64,000 nucleotides of DNA, from contig NC_045141.1 in the NCBI RefSeq assembly GCF_008831285.2, forward strand, positions 5,783,224 to 5,847,223, read 5' to 3'. The stretch is from Nymphaea colorata (Eukaryota > Streptophyta > Magnoliopsida > Nymphaeales > Nymphaeaceae). Positions 1 to 10,621 of the stretch are shown piece after piece (the first letter of the stretch is position 1; the number at the start of each line of letters is the position of its first letter). The notes under the pieces are model-generated. The model made no database searches and was not told the DNA's origin. It saw only the letters and a program-made list of their open reading frames with translations. The translations under genes were made by a program, and so were the position numbers.

Positions 1-324
1 TGGTGGAGATAGGCATTTCTGGTTAAGTAAGGATGTCAGTATATTCGATTTGAATCAGATATCCAACCAAACCATTCTGAAAAACCAGTTATAGAAAAAA
101 AATATCATGTCCAATGGAAAAATCAGATCAGCTTTGGATTTAAGAAATGACATTGGACTCCCATTTCCAGTGGTGGAGATAGGCATTTCTGGTTAAGTAA
201 GGATGTGAATATATTCGATTTGAATCAGATATCCAACCAAACCATTCTGAAAAACCAGTTATAGAAAAAAAATATCATGTCCAATGGAAAAATCAGATCA
301 GCTTTGGATTTAAGAAATGACATT
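1..324. repeat. Tandem duplication, two copies
   Basis: Bases 1-170 are repeated at 171-324 with almost no change. Both copies start with TGGTGGAGATAGGCATTTCT. The second copy stops after TTTAAGAAATGACATT, where the sequence diverges. I see no coding potential. High similarity of the copies suggests a recent local duplication. Confidence 0.9.
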
Positions 325-640
325 CTAATGGATTCGGATTTAGATATATGTAAATATTTGATCAGATTCAAATTCAGATCATATTTAGTTTTAAACAAAT
401 ATCATACATCTAACACTCTTATATATTGAAAGTCAGCTAGATTTGGTTCAAAATTCAGATTAAGAAGTGAATGAAAAGTTGGATTCAGATCATATTCGGA
501 TTGCAAAATTGGATTTCAGACTTTGATATGACTTTTATTCATTCATGTTAAAATCAGAATTCAAATATGAACATGTGAGTATTTGAAAAAGCAGCTACAT
601 ATGGTTAAGAGTATATTTTATTCGAATCTGATCCATTGAC
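325..640. repeat. AT-rich interspersed repeat rich in CAGATTC motifs
   Basis: This stretch is made of loosely repeated TCAGATT/ATTCAGAT words and ends in a segment that reads, on the minus strand, as AGGGATGTCAATGGATCAGA. Similar GGGATGTCA...TCGGAT-like words recur near 955-1010 and 11425-11460, so it looks like one end of a dispersed repeat. A weaker relative lies at 8700-9060. The class of element is not clear. Confidence 0.4.
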
Positions 641-907
641 ATCCCTATGGCTGATGGCATATGACAAGCAAACCTGGGTGGCAGCTCCTATGGCTTGATC
701 CACAATCCATGTCCACTCCTCATTGAAAAGCTGTTGACCCTGCCAGCAGCTGCTCATACCAGCCCACATCTGGCTTATTCGCTGCTCTTTTTGGCCATTG
801 ATATGCTTAAAAAAGAGTCTATCAGCACCTCTTTGCCATGCTAAGCTTGCCTGTTGCATTCCTTCCAATTGCAAATCCCATGCTAATTCATTTCTCAGGG
901 GCTGCAT
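640..907 (-). pseudogene. Possible LINE fragment (linker before reverse transcriptase)
   Basis: On the minus strand an open frame contains AWQRGADRLFFKHINGQ followed by RISQM. In plant L1-type LINEs the segment between endonuclease and reverse transcriptase typically reads W-x-x-x-G-D-x-x-x-x-F-F-H followed by a basic stretch and an N-x-I motif, which this resembles. Only about 85 residues are covered. There is no endonuclease or reverse transcriptase nearby, and the C-terminal residues run into the dispersed repeat at 605-640. If it is a LINE it is a small dead fragment. The match is short, so a chance resemblance is possible. Confidence 0.35.
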
Positions 908-1154
908 CTTTGTCTCCTGATCTTTGAGTTGAGTTGGACAATTTATGTGGAAATAGTAGGGATGTCAGCAGATCACATTCGAATCGGATATGCTGACATC
1001 TCCAGATATAGGGTAATTAGCAGCTCAGTTTTCCTATGGAAGCTTGTGGGAGTTAGGCTCTGGACTTGTATTAACAAAAAAAATGATATTTACAGCAGCC
1101 AAAAATGGGGATGCATAGCGTGTAGACCATAGTGAAAACTTAGCTACTGTGACC

Positions 1155-1333
1155 CAGTGGCAGAGCTACATTATTGCTAGTGTGGGCAATTGCCAACACC
1201 AACCCAAAAAAATTAAACTATTTAGATACAAAAACTTCATTAATTTTCAGTTTTTTACATATCAATGCCCCTTAAGGTTTGAATCTTACACTTGAAGTGC
1301 CCCTCAACCAGAAATTTTTGGTTATACCACTGG
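1155..1333. mobile_element. hAT-like MITE, degenerate
   Basis: The left end reads CAGTGGCAGAGCTA and the right end TATACCACTGG, giving short inverted ends. Flanks CTGTGACC (left) and CTGCAACC (right) agree at 6 of 8 positions, as expected for a decayed 8-bp hAT target duplication. The left end matches the CAGGGGCGGAGCCA-type ends of better preserved copies at 10462, 30106 and 58640. Non-coding. Confidence 0.45.
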
Positions 1334-1339
1334 CTGCAA

Positions 1340-2435
1340 CCATAAAGACATGTAATGAGATTTTAGGAAATGAAGAGTGGACATGTACCCCTTGGCTCAT
1401 GTGGGGCTTCCCATAGCTTTAACTTGCTAAATTCATCAAACAAAATAAGAAAAATGGCCAAAACGTTTTGCGTTTCCCTGTTTGGGAGAGCAGAATGAGT
1501 ATTAGAAGTCATTTTTTACAATAAAGTCCCCATAGAGTCCACGTCTGTTTTTGGTGCCTTGGAAAAGGTGCCCACATTATGCATCAATTTTCATATCAGT
1601 GCCTCCCTTTTGCAGCACAGGGAGTTGACACAATGGGGATTCAAAACGGAAACTAGCAGTATACCCCACCTGCCTAACGCACCAACCCCCTTGGGGATGC
1701 AGTTCCCCTTTGTTGAGCCTATGTACTCTTGCGGAAGCTGGGATAAATGTCTTGCACTGTGATACTAAGAGTTGCACATGTAATACCTTTTTTTTTTTTT
1801 TTGCATATACAATGGACAGAAAAAGACTCTTGACAGAAGATCAAATGTTGTTCATGTTATCCCTGGTCTAACTCTACCTATTCAACAGGGTTATCCATCG
1901 ATATTTTCTGGTGATATTTCCAGTGTTTTTTTACTAGATCTTTCCATGCTAGAATCTTGAACTCATTGCGAGCTCTTTTGGTCAGACACCAATACTTGAA
2001 TTGGAGCTTGTGAACCCTCTAAACTAAAGCTCATTTCTCATGGATATGGAAAAGCTGCCTTTTGGGGACAAGAAGAGCTTTTTTACTTAATCTAGCGGTG
2101 TTTGGGTAATGGTAAGAAGGTGAAAATTTGGTAATAGTATTGGGGATGGGGGATTGTAGAATATGGAGGGGAAGAAAGGCAAAGCAAGAACTGATGATAA
2201 AGACGAGGCTGCTGCCGAAAATTATAGTTGACTTGTAGACTTAGGCACTCCCCTCATAAAAATCAAGTTCAGTGAGTGCGTCCATTTAATTAGCTCCACC
2301 ACCACATGATTGTCTTGCCAGTGGTGGAGGATAGATCCAACCATTGTCTGGGGTAATCAGCATTTTTTGAACATTTTATGGCAAGTTTACAACAAAATAT
2401 CAAAGATTGCTAGCCGCAAACACCTTGATTTTCCT
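1340..2435. other. No recognisable feature
   Basis: Unique-looking AT-rich sequence with short open frames on both strands (for example 1559-1777) that match nothing I recognise and overlap each other. A poly-T run lies at about 1790-1802. I see no gene, RNA or repeat here that I can support. Confidence 0.5.
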
Positions 2436-2439
2436 TAAT

Positions 2440-3260
2440 TCTGATCAATTTCTTATCTGATTAAATTGTCAACTCGATTTAGGACCCATTTAGGTCAAAT
2501 TTCAGAAGTTTAGACTCAAGCACAGCCCAAATCTAGACATATTTTGTAATTCATATCCACATTCAGACAGGGATTCAGTCCAAAAAATCATACAGAGACT
2601 GAAAAAGAGACCCTAGACCCATATCTGGATCCAAATCCCAGCTGTAAATCAAAATAAGATCCCTAGACCCATATTTGGATCCAACTGCCACCTCTAGATT
2701 GCATAAGAGCCCTCCTTCCATATCTAGATCCACCTAGTCTAGATTGAAGAGCCTTGGATTCATATTTGATCCAATCCAAGATCTAAAGAAAAAATGGATC
2801 CATAGATCCATATCTGGAACCAAATTTAAGATCCACATACAAAATTGAGCCTTAGGTCTGAATCCAAATCTCTGCTCTAGATCGAAAATTGTGCCAAATT
2901 CAGATTGAAAACTTAGCATTAGATCCAAAAATATAGCCTACCGACACAAGATCCAAAAATATAGTCAAACCAAATTTTTTATCCAAATATAAAAAACCAA
3001 GCCCGAGAACCAACCTCCAGCATGATATTTCAAGTTGGATCCCCGAGCACGCGCACAAACTCCCCTCACCTTTGGTCTCAATTTCGCTTTATAAAATCTA
3101 AAACTGGACTAGAAAAAAAAATCCAATCCATAATTCAGGCATTTGACATCGACCTAAACCCTTCCAGGTTTGGGAAAAATTGATTCAGATTCAAGCGGAC
3201 CGAAAATTGTCAAAACCAGAGCCAAATTCATTTTACAAAAAGGCCATTTTGTCCTTAGAA
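2440..3260. repeat. Degenerate GATCCAAAT/TAGATC-type repeat, copy 1
   Basis: The words GATCCA, ATCTAGA, CCAAATC and AGATCC recur dozens of times with no fixed period. It is followed by a segment with CCATTTTGTCC and then the CT-rich tract at 3540-3810. A copy with the same order of parts lies in the opposite direction at 16250-18690. Probably the non-coding body of a retroelement or an old satellite-like region; no protein motif is visible. Confidence 0.6.
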
Positions 3261-3539
3261 AAATAATAAATTTTCATTTTTTATTTAATTTTAACCATGC
3301 TGCTGGGACTCATGTGGGGCCTACCTAGGGTGGCAGGACCAAATACCCACCTCACTGACTCAATAAACTTCAAGCCAATGAGGTGGCATTTAACTCCCCA
3401 AGGACAGATTCGGCAGCAATAAGCATGCTACTGGGAGAGAGCGTTTTGTGCCTAGTAGAGTGCTCTCGCCAAGAGGCCCGTGCCATGCTCAGCACAGAAG
3501 GGCGCTAGGAGGCCTAACTTGTTAATCCTAGTTTCCATC

Positions 3540-3812
3540 CATGAAAGAGAATTTCGAACTTAAAATCTCTCTTTTAATTTCTCTATTTCTCTCTCAGGTT
3601 TCTCTCTTCGATTTCTCTCTCTCGTTTTAGCTCTCTCTTTCTCTATCTCTTTCTAAAAATTATCTTTTTCTCTTTTTTCTCTCTCTTCAGTTCACTCTCT
3701 CCCTTTTTTAAAATCTTTTTCTCTCTCTTTCTTTCTTTTATTGCTTCTCTTTTAATATCACTTTTTCTCTTTTTTCTTTTTTCTTTCTCTCTTCGATTTC
3801 TCTCTCTCTCCT
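3540..3812. repeat. CT-rich low-complexity tract
   Basis: Long runs of TCTCTC, TTTCTCT and CTCTTTT. A minus-strand open frame over it is only Lys/Arg/Glu-rich low complexity. It is the counterpart of the GA-rich tract at 16250-16660. Confidence 0.8.
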
Positions 3813-3979
3813 CCCCTGCCCTTACCAAGTGATGTGTAGACTACAGCCGGGTTAGGTGGCGTGCTATAACCATGGCCTCAGTTTGATTCTTGGAGGGTCT
3901 TATCCTAAAGGTATTGAGGAGTAGTGTTGATCTTGGCATTAGAGATGCCATTATAAGGTCAAATGGACCGGTTCTTGCT

Positions 3980-6952
3980 TTAAGGAACAAGGTAAGGAAG
4001 CCCTGGACCACTCTGTGCTCTTGCTTTAAGGAACATGTATCTGCATCTTACCAACTTGGGAATGAAATTAAAAAGATCAACCAATGGCTTAATGAAATGG
4101 AACAACATAAGAAAATGGTGGATTTTCACAAAACAACACCTAAAGTTAAGAGTGAGGTTCCTATTGGTGGTGAACATGACAATTCTGGAGAGATAACCCA
4201 TCTCATAGGTACTGCACAACCACCCACGGGTAGGGCAGATATAAAGAGAAAGTAAAAGAACTCTCGTTTGATGGCTTCAAAGAGAGTAGTGCGCTCGGAA
4301 AAGATGGTGTTTCTATTGTATCCATTGTAGGTCAAGGTGGCATTGGGAAAACAACTCTTGCAAAAATGGTTTTTAATGAAGTCAAAGAACAGTTTGGGAA
4401 CCGCAGGTGGTGGGTTTGTGTTTCAGAGAAGCCAAATCGTATGGGTTTGATGAAAAAGATATGCAAGGAATCAGTCAGACAACTTAAGGGTACCACTTCC
4501 TTGAGTGATTTGTGCACACGATTACGGAGGGTGGTGGGGAGACTTAGCAGCCATCCTGTTGGGAGGTGCCAAGGAAAGCAAGATTTTGATCACCAATAGG
4601 AAGGTAGAAGTCTCCCAAGCGATTGGTGCTAAAATTCATAAATTGCCACAAATGTCTTGAGATGAAAGTTGGAGCTTGTTTCTGTGTGTGGCAAAGAAAC
4701 AAGAACGTGAATTAGAGAGTCACCATTTGAAACGTATTGGGGAGAAAATAGTGGTGAAATGTGGTGGGTTGCCACTTGTTCTTCAAACAGTAGGATCCTT
4801 AATAGGTACAAAAATGATGACGAAAGGTGACTGGGAAACCAATGAGAAGACTGAGATCTGGGAATGGAAGATGCCTGCCTCAACATCATCATCCTCTGAA
4901 ATATGTGGTAGCATTCTTCCTGGTCTCATGCTGAGCTACGATGACTTGGCACATTATCTGAGAGTTGTTTTGTATATTGCTTCATTTATCCAAAGGATCA
5001 TGAGATAAAAATGGATAGATTGGTCATGCAATGGATGGCACATGGATTGATTGACCAAAAGAAAGCCATTGATGTGGAAGTGACTGCTAACCAATGGATT
5101 AGTGACTTGATAAATCGGTTCATGATTGAAGAAACTGAATATAAGGATCTCAAATTACATGACATTTTGCATGACCTTGTCTTATATATAGGTGGAAAGA
5201 AATATAGTCATGCCTCTGCTACTGAGCACACCCACCATCTGTCATTACTTGGTGTCGACAATGCAGAAGTGCAAAAGCATAATGCCTCAAGAGCAGCAAA
5301 TAAGTTGCGCACAATATTGACAAGTGAGTTGCCTTTGGTTTATACTAAAGACTTAGCCAATTTCAAGTAGTTGAGGATGTTGTCATTGAGGGAATGTCAG
5401 ATCGATGAGCTGCCAAAGTCCATTGAAGACCTTGCACTTCTAAAATATTTGGATCTAAGCCATTCTCATGTGAGATGGTTGCCCAGTTCAATCGGGAGAC
5501 TCTGTAACCTGCAAACATTGGATTTAAGTAATAGAAGAATTGGAGAGTTGCTCAAGGAAACAGGAGAAGTGTGCAACTTGAGGTATCTTGGCCTGAAAGA
5601 TACAGAAAATTGGAATTTGTAGCTGAAGGCTTGGAGAAGCTTACTAATTTACGAACATTGCATAGGTTTATGGTATGCGATGACAAGGGGGATACAAGAG
5701 GATGAAATATTAAGGAAATAAAAGACTTGAATAAACTAAAGGGGGAATTGTCAATAGAAGGTTTGGGTGGGGGAAGGGTGAAAGTAATTGATCCACAGAA
5801 AGCAGAGCTTAAGGAGAAGCATGAACTAATTAAGGTGAAATTTGACTTCGAGGTGCGAGAGGATGATAAAGTTGGTAGTGCTTCTGAACAGAAGGGTTTG
5901 CTGGAGACTTTGAAACCTCCACATGGCATAGAGAGGTTGGAAATTTGGGGTTATACAGGAGATAGGCCTGCGTGGTATTCAGACACGAATTATGGGAAGC
6001 TGCAAACAGTATGGCTGCTAAGTTGCCCATTATGGGCAACAGTTATAGGAATTAAATCATTGGAAGAATTGGGGGTCAGCGACTGCCCAACATTGTGTGA
6101 ATTACGGAGCATGCCTTTGCTGAAGTCCTTGGAGATTTGGGAGTGTGATGGGCTCAACACGATTGGTGACTGGCCTGCATTGGAGTCGTTGGATGTGAAC
6201 AGATGTGAAAAGCTGAAGACTCGCTAACATGCCTGCATTGGAGTCGTTGGAGGTGAAGGGATGTGGTAGGGTAGAGCAAGTAGCTGATGATCACATACCA
6301 GCTTTAAGGAGGTTGTGGTTGTCTGACCTGAACATTTTGAAGCAGCTCCCTAACCTCATTGATAGTGCAAGATAGGGATGGAAATTGCTTGAGCAACTAC
6401 CTAACTTCATGGAGTTGGGGTTGGATTCAGAATTGCCCAAGTGCAAGATTGGGATGGAAATTGCTTGAGCAACTATCTAACCTCATTGAGTTGGGGTTCG
6501 ATTCAGAATCAGCAGTACTACTGCCATAGACATTGCCATCACAAGTACCCACATTTCTACCCTCCCTTACATGTCTGTATTTGAGAGGCAATAATGTTGA
6601 TGAGGAGGTCAAATGGGGAAGGGTGCCCCAGTGGGTGTGGGGTTTTTCTCAACTGGAGGAATTTCACCTACGCTCTTTCTCTAAGGACATTAGCTTGGGA
6701 GGCCACTGGAAATGCCTCCCGAAACTGAGAGGGCTATCGCTTTGGGACTTCCCCAATCTGAAGTCTCTGGTGAACGTGAATAATATTACTCCCCAACAAC
6801 AACAAAATGAAACTACATGTCCCACCGATGCACAGCAACAGATCGCCTGCCTCTCCAACCTTCAACCGTTGACAATCCACTCATGTCCAGTACTCCATCT
6901 GCCGCAGGAGTTAACAGACCATCTTGGGGAAAGACTAGACACATATAGATAA
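3980..6952 (+). pseudogene. NLR pseudogene 1 (CNL-type NBS-LRR), truncated at the 5' end
   Basis: Remnant of a cytosolic CC-NBS-LRR immune receptor. In order: tail of the CC domain (3980-4250); P-loop GQGGIGKTT at 4330-4356; RNBS-A with WWVCVS; RNBS-B-like SKILITN; GLPL as GGLPLVLQ near 4770; RNBS-D; MHD position as LHDILHDL near 5155; then leucine-rich repeats (LRMLSL, LKYLDLS, LQTLDLS) to the end near 6952. Lesions: the first part of the CC domain is missing and TE-like sequence abuts at 3980; a 1-base loss near 4240; kinase-2 region missing near 4520; TGA in MSFDES at about 4658; frameshift in RNBS-D near 4960; TAG at 5368; frameshift near 5610; TGA at 5703; TAA at 6225. The CC-NB part to about 5260 is almost identical to NLR2 at 44.0-45.3 kb. 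Certainly non-functional as a full receptor. Confidence 0.92.
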
Positions 6953-7105
6953 TGTTACTGAAAATCAGTGACAAATGGTAATTAATTATTTTGGTTAAAT
7001 ATGTGTGTTTCCATTCATTGCCTCTTCTTTTTCCCTCTCCCTCTCCCTCTCCCTCTTGTTTGATTTGGGTCCGGTAAATTGAAGTGTTGTTGAACTGAAC
7101 TGGCA
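6953..7105 (+). other. NLR 3' flank shared with NLR3
   Basis: After the last LRR, GAAAATCAGTGACA, TAATTAATT and a (CCCTCT)n run followed by TTGTTTGATTTGG are also found after NLR3 (22135-22245). This supports both being copies of one ancestral gene with its 3' untranslated region. Confidence 0.6.
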
Positions 7106-7890
7106 TACCTTTTATGCATCAATGGAGTCTTGTCTAGCTCTTTTAAATTCCTCAAAATGATGACCAACTCTATGATTTGATTTTTTTTTTTTGTAATTGA
7201 AAACAAAGATCAATTATGTGAATACCAGCAGGTACCATGTATAAATGATAAATCTGATGCTATTTGGGCCAAATAGAAGGCAATGTCCTTTTTTGGCTTG
7301 AATCTGTACAGATACTAAAATTTACCTTTTTCCTTTAAGAAAATTTTTAAAAACAATTTTAAATATTTTTTTTGTTTTCAATCCATCAATTGATGCACAA
7401 AGGCCCTGATTTATTAGCTGATATGATAAAATCCCAAGTTGGCCATTATTTGAGCGGCCTTCAAAGGTTTTCACATTTAGGCCATTAATATGCATTTAAT
7501 GATCTTCATAAATTTAAAACACAAACCCACAGTCTGAAACTTAACTTTTAAGAAGATGCACTTGCTAGCACTATACACATTTCTTCAAAATTATATGAGA
7601 TGTTTGAAAAAAAATTAGAAACCGCTTATAGTTGAATAATTTATAATTCATGCATTTTATAGTGTGTTTTTTAACTCAGATGGTATATGAAAGCATAGAC
7701 ATTATAAAACTTTTTGCAAAGTGTAAGATTCTAAGAAATGACACCAACATGTCCATATGAGGCTTTTGGCATCGGTTGTTTTATGAGGAAGCAGGCCCTG
7801 CTGGATCACCTGTTTCTCAGCAGTTTACTTGATTATAATATGGCCAAAATTCAGTGACAGCAAGTGAATGTATAACAAGCCTGGCTTGCC
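7106..7890. other. No recognisable feature
   Basis: AT-rich intergenic DNA with poly-T at about 7182 and 7365. Open frames are short and overlap on both strands. No repeat, gene or RNA that I can support. Confidence 0.5.
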
Positions 7891-7894
7891 CCAG

Positions 7895-8237
7895 CCATCA
7901 AGATCCAAGCAAAAATGAAAAGAAAAAAATAGACTTTGTAGTTTGTAGACAGCGGTATGGACCACAATATATAATTGGCAAACAATCCCGTGCATTGCAT
8001 AAACTTTATTTTTGTCAAAAAGAAAAAACACTTAAATTTGATCAAGATAAACATCTGGGTTAAAATCACACCCAACTATTCCACACCCTTCACACACTTA
8101 TCAAAAAAGCTTCTAAAGCTGAAGCTTTCCTCTCTTATTTTCCTTTCATTTCTACAACTTGCTGTCCTTCTGTCGGCAAGCAGATTGCAAATGCGGTCGA
8201 GTTCTACTGTTATACAGACACACACACACACACACAC

Positions 8238-8280
<43 letters not shown>

Positions 8281-8690
8281 CCTGTATGTATGTATGTATA
8301 TATATATATATATATAAGCCACAGCAACAACCGAGGTACTTAATGAACTGTACCTTTTTACCACTGTGCGAAAAATGTTGGATTTCTTCTTTTAAACCCT
8401 CAACTGCAGCTTTATGTGTATGAAATCAAGAAAGCCAACATGAAAGCAAATTGCTAGAAAAACTAGCAAGAAAACCTAGCCTGGCCATGTAATTGGCCTG
8501 AACCAACCTTGCCTGCTAGTGCCACTTGATCTTAATTTGTTGCTATTGTTAGAGAGACCTTTCACACTTAGTACTGAGCTCATGGTTCTGTCAAACAGAG
8601 TCTGTTGAAAAAAAACTGCTGAACTAGATTTGTATGAGTGCCAGACATCCTGATCCTATGCCCAATCATGGGGACATCATGTTAAACGAG
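7895..8690 (+). promoter_or_regulatory. Orphan NLR upstream region
   Basis: The stretch AAATGAAAAGAAAAAAAT...GACCACAATAT, then GATCAAGATAAAC, AAAGCTGAAGCTTT, TTTCTACAACT, GGCAAGCAGATTGCA, GAGGTACTTAATGAACTGTA, GACCTTTCACA and CATCATGGGGACATCAT, is collinear with 47070 down to 46020 on the other strand. There it sits upstream of NLR2. Here no NLR follows: homology stops near 8690 in repeat DNA. This is an upstream region cut off from its gene, or a duplicated fragment. No TATA box can be chosen with confidence. Confidence 0.6.
8217..8316. repeat. Compound (CA)n(TA)n(TGTA)n microsatellite
   Basis: Direct dinucleotide runs. A different AT/GA microsatellite occupies the same place in the paralogous sequence at 46470-46545. 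Open frames here are artefacts of the repeat. Confidence 0.95.
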
Positions 8691-10213
8691 TACTAACTAA
8701 ACGAGTTAACAGAAACAGTACATGTTTAGCATAAGCAAGCTAAATAAGTTGGGTTTGAGCTCGATGTCGTAACGTCAAGTTGAGCTCGAGCTTGAGTTTT
8801 TGAGTCAGTCAATATTCGTTTTGATTTAAATTTATGTTCAATTTTAAACAAATGTCTATCCGATATCCATGTATTTTGGAAGTCGATTCTTAAAATATCA
8901 TCTACTGTGGTTTGAAATGATTAGTTGTTTATTTAGAAGCTGGATTTGTATATAGAATGCTAATTAAAAAGACAAATTCATATAAAATTCAGATTATGAA
9001 TATAAAAGTTAGATTGAAATGTTGTCACATTTGAATTCGTTTTGAAATACGTGGACCATATCCAATAAATCAGACATTTATTGTTTCCAATTTCATCCCA
9101 TTCTTAATAAAACATGGGAGCCTACTGCTGGTCAGTTTGCATCGGTAACTGGACATTATAAAATGACACATATGGTCCAAATCCAATTTATTGGCATCCT
9201 AAGGCTTGGATCATCAAAAAGAAAACAATATTGACATTTAAAAAAACGTCAGTTAAAAATGTCTAGACCACCATTAATACTTTTATTGATGGATGTCAGG
9301 ATCCATGAGTGTAGATTGTGCTACTAAATATTTCAATGATGGGGTCCACTAGACCGTTAGTAGATGTCAAATTATACTAATGGCTGTTGCTGTTAGTGTA
9401 TTGCATGGGGTAGCGACGCTTGCTTACATCAGTCAGTCATTTGTGCACTTACACTGAAAATCGTGGCCATCTTGTATTGCTGAGGATTTACTGACATGCC
9501 CGCAGCCATCCCTACAGTATACCATATATAGTAATGACTGGCTACCGTCAGTGCACTTTTTACTAACGGAAATACCCACCAGAAAAAATTAATATTTAAT
9601 ATTGTCAATTGCTTCCTGTCAGTAATAGCTATTTTATGGACGCTAGATTGCACTTTTACTGATGCGAGATACCTGTCAGTAAAAGGTTGTAATATGTTTT
9701 ATATTATACTATATCATGTACAACCTGAAAAATGGGAATACAAAAAAACCTTGCACGATATCAATAACAGAACAAAATGCAATCAATGTATTATACAGAC
9801 AAATGAATGGATATTATCCTTAATAACAAGTACATATGTATGAATAAGTCTAACAAATTTTTTGATACATGTAGCCCATCTTAGATATTCCAATGGTATT
9901 GGTAATAATATTCAAAACATGAAACAAAGTCCAATAATCTAGACTTCAAATTTCATCTATACTTATCAATGGCATAAATCAGGCGGCAAAGTTGCATAGA
10001 ACAAGTAAAATATGTTACGAGAAATGGTATGCATGATTTTAACATAAAATATATTTGAAACTTAACCGAATGATTCCACAAGTGAAGCTATAATTTGATT
10101 TACACTATCTACGAGCATATCTACCTTTGTACATTTAGTGTCTACCTTGGGGACCTCAACACAAGTAGTCTCGAGCTCAGACACTTTAATTTAACTTCAT
10201 CATATGGTGCACA

Positions 10214-10342
10214 TTATTCCTCAAGTACAACTAGTTTTTCTTGTATAGTATTGACTTGTTTTCTTAATGCTGCATTTTGTGCTTCGAGTTGATTCTTGCT
10301 TCTGCTTCCAGTAGGAAATTGTGAAGGTTTCACACTTAGTAT
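10214..10342 (-). pseudogene. Coiled-coil fragment, possibly En/Spm-type transposase-associated ORF
   Basis: Minus-strand reading gives SQFPTGSRSKNQLEAQNAAL and then RKQVNTIQEKLVVLEE, a leucine-spaced coiled coil, ending in TAA. Plant CACTA elements often encode a protein whose C-terminus looks like this (Ptta/En/Spm family). About 40 codons are open; an in-frame stop lies just upstream. The assignment rests on the coiled coil and on the CACTA-like surroundings, so it is tentative. Confidence 0.35.
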
Positions 10343-10461
10343 TCAATGGTGGTCTACCGTGGCTGATTAAAGGTAGGTTCAATGGTTGTTAGTGGCAAGC
10401 AACACAGATGTGGGGGAAGCTGTGGATGACAAACAGAGGAAAATCAAATGGGGATTGCAAC

Positions 10462-10621
10462 CAGGCATGGAACCAAAAATTTTTTCATGAAGGGGGTTGA
10501 AGTAAAGTTTCTAAATTTTGACTTTTCCAAAATTTTTATATAGGACAAGCGAAATTTTCTAAAATTTACATGTTTTTTTTTTTTTTTTTTTGCTGTGGGC
10601 TCTCCCTTGGATTCACCCCTG
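10462..10621. mobile_element. hAT MITE with perfect 8-bp target duplication
   Basis: Left end CAGGCATGGAACCA, right end TGGATTCACCCCTG (inverted ends with mismatches). Flanked on both sides by ATTGCAAC (10454-10461 and 10622-10629). Interior: TTTTTTCATGAAGGGG, TTCTAAATTTTGA and a long T-run. Same family as 30106-30280 and 58640-58832. Confidence 0.85.

Noticed and set aside
3643-3828. Lys/Arg/Glu-rich minus-strand open frame
   Set aside because: Translation of a CT-rich tract; no domain.
4490-4570. Kinase-2 gap explained as an intron
   Set aside because: There is no extra DNA at the site; the segment is simply absent in both copies.
5703-5705. Shared TGA as a recoded codon
   Set aside because: Both copies carry many other stops and frameshifts, so common descent of a dead gene is the simpler explanation.
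8076-8364. Open frames over the CA/TA microsatellite
   Set aside because: Repeats of Tyr-Ile and Cys-Val translated from dinucleotide runs.
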